Below are positions 59,304 through 64,000 of a stretch of 64,000 nucleotides of DNA, one piece after another. The DNA is from Euryodendron excelsum (taxonomy: Eukaryota > Streptophyta > Magnoliopsida > Ericales > Pentaphylacaceae), in contig CM065382.1 of the NCBI GenBank assembly GCA_033060915.1, positions 6,625,501 through 6,689,500 on the forward strand. Direction: 5' to 3'. How positions within the stretch are numbered: position 1 is the stretch's first letter; each line of letters opens with the position of its first letter. The position numbers were made by a program, and so were the translations under genes. The notes under the pieces are model-generated. The model did not search any database and was not told the origin of the DNA. It worked only from the letters and a program-made list of their open reading frames with translations.

Positions 59304-62300
59304 TGTCGCGCCCTGGTTTTTGGGTCCAAGTTCTTTCGGCTAGGAAAAAAAATACGGAACTCTATCATTAGAACTCATTCTCCTACAAGGACGAGTGCGA
59401 CTAAGTTTAAACTTGAAATAGGTTTGATTAAGGGCTTTTTAGAAAAATAGGAGTTGCCACCTAACTTGATTAAGGTGAGTTAGGTCACCTAAAACTAAGT
59501 GTTAATCCAAAGATTAAACTTAGGATTTTTGAAAAAAGTTTTGAAAAACTCTCTCGAAAGAAGGTTTTTGATAAAATAGGTTATTTGGCAACCTTTAGAA
59601 AGTTTTAAACCCTTTTTGAAAATAACTCCATTTTGGTCTTTTGAAAACAGAAATTTATGGTCTGGGGGTTGGTTACGTGTAGGGAAGATATCCTAAGATC
59701 ATGACCCTACCCCGTCCTTTCAGTACCTACATGTCTAATCACCCTTTATTCACTCAACAGAATAACTAGTTACCATTATCCATTTAATATCCACTTTAGA
59801 GTTTTGAAAACGAGATTTAGTCATCGCTTCTTGGATGAATGATGCATGATGCAAGTTTTGGAAGAAGTTTAAAAACATGGAAGTTTTAAAAGGGTTTGAG
59901 ATAGAAACTTTGAAATAATAGAAACTTTTGAAAATGGGTTTGGAATTGAAATAGGAGTTATGACTGCACTATTTTAGGTTGCCTACGTATCTCATTTAGT
60001 GAGAATCAGGTCATTCGTAGTTCAGGCTAGAGCCCGATGGAAAATAGGCATATTAGAACCTTAGGAAAGTTTTGAAGACACTTTGTGGTCTTTGAAAAGA
60101 GAGAACTTGAGAGTTTTGATTTAAAATTGAATAGTGAAGTGTTTTGAAATAGGACTTTGAAACTCTTGAAAGAGGGCTTTGAAACGTTTTGAAATGTATT
60201 TGGAACAACTCAAGGGAGTTTTTGAAGTGCTTTTGAAATAACTCAAAGAGAGCTTTGAAAGTGTCTTAAAGTCTTGTTTTGAAAACTTTTGAGGTATGAT
60301 TTTGGAGTACCTTAGTACATTGATACTTGAAAAGTTCTTGAAAGTGGTTTTTGAAAACACCTAAGACTTTAGAATTCTAATTTGGACAACCTTGGAGGTT
60401 GTTTTTGATATATCACTTTTCTTTGGAATCCCTAATTATAGAAGGGGTAGGGACACCTTAGGGTTGTGAGCTCTTGAAAACATTTTTAAAGATAGAGTGT
60501 AGGAGTATTTGGAAATGTTATGGAGTTGGTTTTTGAAATCTCAAGGGAGTAGGAGGATTTGAAAAAATGGGTTGTGAGAGTAGTTTTAAATAGGAAGAAC
60601 CTTTAAAAAGAGGTTCATAAGTTGGAACCTTGAAGTACACTAACTTAGATTGGGTTGTCCTAACGTTATGGGTGACTTAAGGTTAACTAATTTAGGTCAG
60701 GTTAACCTAGGGTCAAGGTTGTTTAAGGTTAACTAACTAAGGTTGAGTTAACCTAAGGTTAGGGTGACCTAGGGTTACCTAACTTAAGTTAGGCTAATCT
60801 AGGGTTGCACAACTAGGGTCAAGTTAACCTAGGGTTGGATTGGAGGGTGGTTTATGCACTTTTAGAGAGGAGTTTTAGGAGACAAATCATATTATGTAAA
60901 TGACTTTAGTAGACAACCTTTTTGAAGATTATTTCCATGAAAATTTGATTATAGCCAAGAATATGGTTTATATGGTTAGTGCTTGAAAACCATTCCAAAA
61001 AAGGTTTTCTTACGGCCATTATAACCTTTATCTTGGCAAGAGTGAGGATTTCAAGAGTTAACATAATGATAACAACTTTTAGAAAACCATTTTTAAAAGA
61101 AACCATTCCAATAAATTAGGGTTCTTATAGCCAATGTAAAAGGGAGATCACTCAAGAGATGGTTCTATGAGGCCATTTCAACCTCTAAACTTGAGAGAAT
61201 GAAAACCTTAGAAATCAAAGAGTTTGAAAACTACTTATGTGCAAGAATAAAAAGAGAAGGGAATTGTCGCCCTCTGATTTTTGGGGTCCAAGGTCCTTTC
61301 GGCTTGGAGATAAAAGCACGGAACTCTGTCACTAGAACTCATCATCTTAGAAGGACTAGTGCGACTAGGTTTGAATTGATTTGATTAAGGGCTTTTTAGA
61401 AAAATAGGAGTCGCTACCTAACTTGATTAAGGTGAGTTAGGATACCTAAAACTAAGCATAATCCGAAAATTAAACTTAGGGTTTTTGAAAAAGGTTTGAA
61501 AAACTCCCTCGAGGGAGGGTTTTTGGAAAGATAGGTTGTTTGGCAACCTTTAGAGAGTTTTAAGCCCTTTTGGAAAATAACTCCATTTTGGTTTTTCGAG
61601 AACAAAAATCTTTAGTCCGGGGGTTGGTTACGTATAAGGAAGATATCCTAAGATCATCACCATACCTCGCCCTTTCTGTACCTATATGTCTAATCACCCT
61701 TTTATTCACTTACTAGAATAACCGGTTACCATTGTCCACTTTTTATACACTTTAAAATTTTTGAAAACGGGGTTTAGTCATCACTTTGTGGATGGATGAT
61801 GCATGATGCAAGTTTTGGAAGAAGTTTGAAAACATGAGAATTTTGAAGGAGTTTCAAAAAGAAACTTTAAATTGATTGAAATTTTTGAAAATGGGATTGG
61901 GGTTGAAATTGAAGGTATGACCGCACCATTTTAGGTTGCCTACGTATCTCATTTGGGGAGAATCAGGTCATTCGTAGTTTTGGCAAGAGCCCAATGGAAA
62001 ATAGGCGCATTAGGGCCTTTGGAATGTTTTGAAGACTCATTAAGGTCTTTGAAAATTTTGAAGACACTTTGGGATTTTTGAAAAAGTTTAAGGACGCTTT
62101 TTAGTCTTTAAAAGAAGATAAGTTGAGAGTTTTAGAAAAAGGCCTTTGAAATAGGATTTAGGATGCTTGAAATGTTTTGAAATTGGATTGTGGAGCGTTT
62201 CGAAATGGAACTTTGGGACTCTTAAAAGGGGGTTTTGAAATGTATTTGGAATAACTCAAGGGAGTTTTGGAAATGGTTTGAGATAACTCAAGAGAGTTTT

Positions 62301-64000
62301 GAAAATGTTTTGAAGTCTTGTTTGGAAACTAAGGAGGTAAGATTTTGGAATGTTAAAAAGTTTTCGAAAATGGTTTTTGAATGCGCCTAGGACTTTGGAA
62401 TTCTAATATGGACAACCTTTGAGGTTGTTCTTGATATGTCACCATCCCTTGGAATTCCTAACCATGAGAAGGATAGGGACACCTTAGGGTTGTGAATTCT
62501 TGAAAGCATTTTTAAATATATAGTGTAGGAGATTTTGGAAGAATGGGTTATGAGAATAGTTTTAGATAGTGAGAACCTTGAAAAGAGGTCCATGAGTTGG
62601 AACCTTGAAGTACACTAACCTAAGTTGGGTTGGTCTAAGGTTAGGGGTGACCTAAGGTTAACTAACTCGGGTTAGGTTAACCTAGGGTTAGAGTGACTTT
62701 GGGTTAGTTAACTTGGGTTTAGTTAACTTAGGGTTGGATAACTAGGGTCAAGTTAACTTAGGATTGGACAACTAGGGTCAAGTTAACCTAGGATTGGACA
62801 ACTAGGGTCAAGTTAATCTAGAGTTGGCTAACTAGGGTCAAGTTAACCTAGGTTTGGATAACTAGGGTCAAGTTAACCTAGGATTGGACAACTAGGGTCA
62901 AGTTAACCTAGAGTTGGCTAATTAGGGTCAAGTTAACCTATGGTTGGAATAACTAGGGTCAAGTTAACCTAGGGTTGAATTGGAGGATGATTTTGAAATG
63001 TGGTTTAATGCATTTTTAGAAAGAGTTTTGAAAAACAAGTTATGTTATGCAAAGGACTTTGGTTGACAACCTTTTTAAATATCATTTCCATGAAAATTTG
63101 ACTCTAGCCAAGAGTATGGTTTTTATGGTTGATGTTTGAAAACCATTTCAAGGAAGGTTTTCTTGGAGCCATTATAACCTTTATCTTGACAAGAGTGGAG
63201 ATTTCAAAAATCAACACAACGATGACAACTTTTGGAAAATCATTTTTGATGCAAAGATGGAGGGAATGAATTTTTGGAAGTCATTTTTTGAGAAGAAGAT
63301 TTTGAAAACCATTTTTAGAGGAGACCATTCTAACAAGTTAAAGTTCCTATGGCCAATGTAAAAGGGGAGGCCACTCAAGAGAGGGTTTCATGGGGCCATT
63401 CCAACCACTAAACTTGTGAGAATGGAAACCTTAGAAATCAAAGAGTTTGAAATCCGCTTGTGTGCAATAATAAAGAGAGAAATGAACCATTCTAACAATC
63501 TAGGGTTCCTATGGCCAATATACAAGGGAGACCACTCAAGAGAGGGTTCCATGGGGCCATTCCGACCACTGAACTTTAGAGAATGGAAATCTTGAAAGTT
63601 AGAGAGTTTGAAAACAACTATTATGCAAGTTAACATGCCATGATGCAAAAGTGTGAGTTAGTTTCTAAGGTATGACTTCTAAAGTTTCACCCTAAACTTC
63701 AAGGAACCAACTTTTAGAACTATTTTGAGAAGAATATTAAACTTGACAATAACATGGAAATAAGAGTAATACAAGCTTTGTAGCACATGGTTAGAAACAT
63801 GAAAATGAAGCCAAGCACATAAGATATGATTAAGCTAGCAAAATGCAAAGGGGTTATGAATACATACAAGGCTTTTATGCTACACCACATAATCAAGGGG
63901 CTCCTAGACCATACCATCTTAAAGTAGGCTAGTGAGAGATCCCCCTACATAGTGGCTCCCACTAGCTTTCCTTTAGGCATGAACTAAGAGCCCTCTTGGC
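59304..64000. repeat. tandem array of a roughly 2-kb repeat, continuing past the window
   Basis: Unit 1 starts TGTCGCGCCCTGGTTTTTGG (59304) and unit 2 TGTCGCCCTCTGATTTTTGG (about 61265). They align throughout, for example TTTAGAAAAATAGGAGT, GGTTGCCTACGTATCTCATT, CTTAGGGTTGTGA and CCTTAGAAATCAAAGAGTTT. Unit 2 is about 2.2 kb. A further partial copy of the end section (AGACCACTCAAGAGAGG, CCATGGGGCCATTCC) starts near 63485. The sequence TTGCCTACGTATC...GAATCAGGTCA...CGTAG recalls non-coding parts of plant Ty3/Gypsy LTRs. No coding frame is found. Confidence 0.75.
62735..62980. repeat. 30-bp minisatellite inside repeat unit 2
   Basis: Eight copies of a unit centred on ACTAGGGTCAAGTTAACCTA occur head to tail with a period of about 30 bases. 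Unit 1 has a less regular version at 60650-60840. Confidence 0.9.

Noticed and set aside
1..64000. tRNA, rRNA or other structured RNA genes
   Set aside because: No cloverleaf or rRNA-like stretch was recognised; the B-box-like site at 52855 is better explained as a SINE.

Overview
The window is nuclear DNA of a flowering plant, almost certainly a eudicot. Genes are rich in GT-AG introns, intergenic DNA is AT-rich and full of small transposons, and every recognisable protein is a plant family. I cannot name the species. Intron-exon structures were read from the bases by joining splice sites that keep the frame; no transcript data were available.

Layout: 1-3.8 kb is repeat-rich intergenic DNA. 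A GH17 beta-1,3-glucanase with an X8 domain lies on the minus strand (3819-6044). A mostly empty stretch with foldback elements follows to 11.2 kb. A single-exon mitochondrial PPR gene (11226-12392, +) faces a TMK-type LRR receptor kinase (13871-16927, -). The kinase shares a 0.5-kb divergent promoter with an ER-type FKBP (17425-22205, +). A Helitron and MITEs fill 22.2-29.0 kb. A three-FKBP-domain plus TPR immunophilin of the ROF1/FKBP62 type follows (29072-33502, +), then ribosomal protein eS8 (36759-40042, +), then a CSLC6-like xyloglucan backbone synthase (42121-47567, -).

The right third (47.6-64 kb) is transposon-derived and rearranged. It holds a short Helitron on the minus strand, LINE relics, a partial tandem duplication of a bHLH transcription-factor gene, a broken copy of CSLC6 exon 1 with its promoter region, and two-plus units of a 2-kb tandem repeat running off the window.

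The most unusual feature is at 55.3-58.4 kb. A duplicated CSLC6 promoter and first exon lies directly upstream of, and in the same orientation as, bHLH exons that lack their own 5' end. Splice phases match, so a chimeric transcript could join two CSLC6 membrane segments to an intact bHLH domain. A 32-bp deletion puts the ancestral CSLC6 start out of frame, so this is a candidate new chimeric gene or a pseudogene pair, not a proven gene.

The PPR, ER FKBP and ROF1 genes appear in the order I recall for Arabidopsis At3g25210-At3g25220-At3g25230, which suggests an old conserved block. The immunophilins act in ER and cytosolic protein folding and heat response. The glucanase, CSLC6 and TMK act on the wall or at the plasma membrane. 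I see no operon-like functional link between them.
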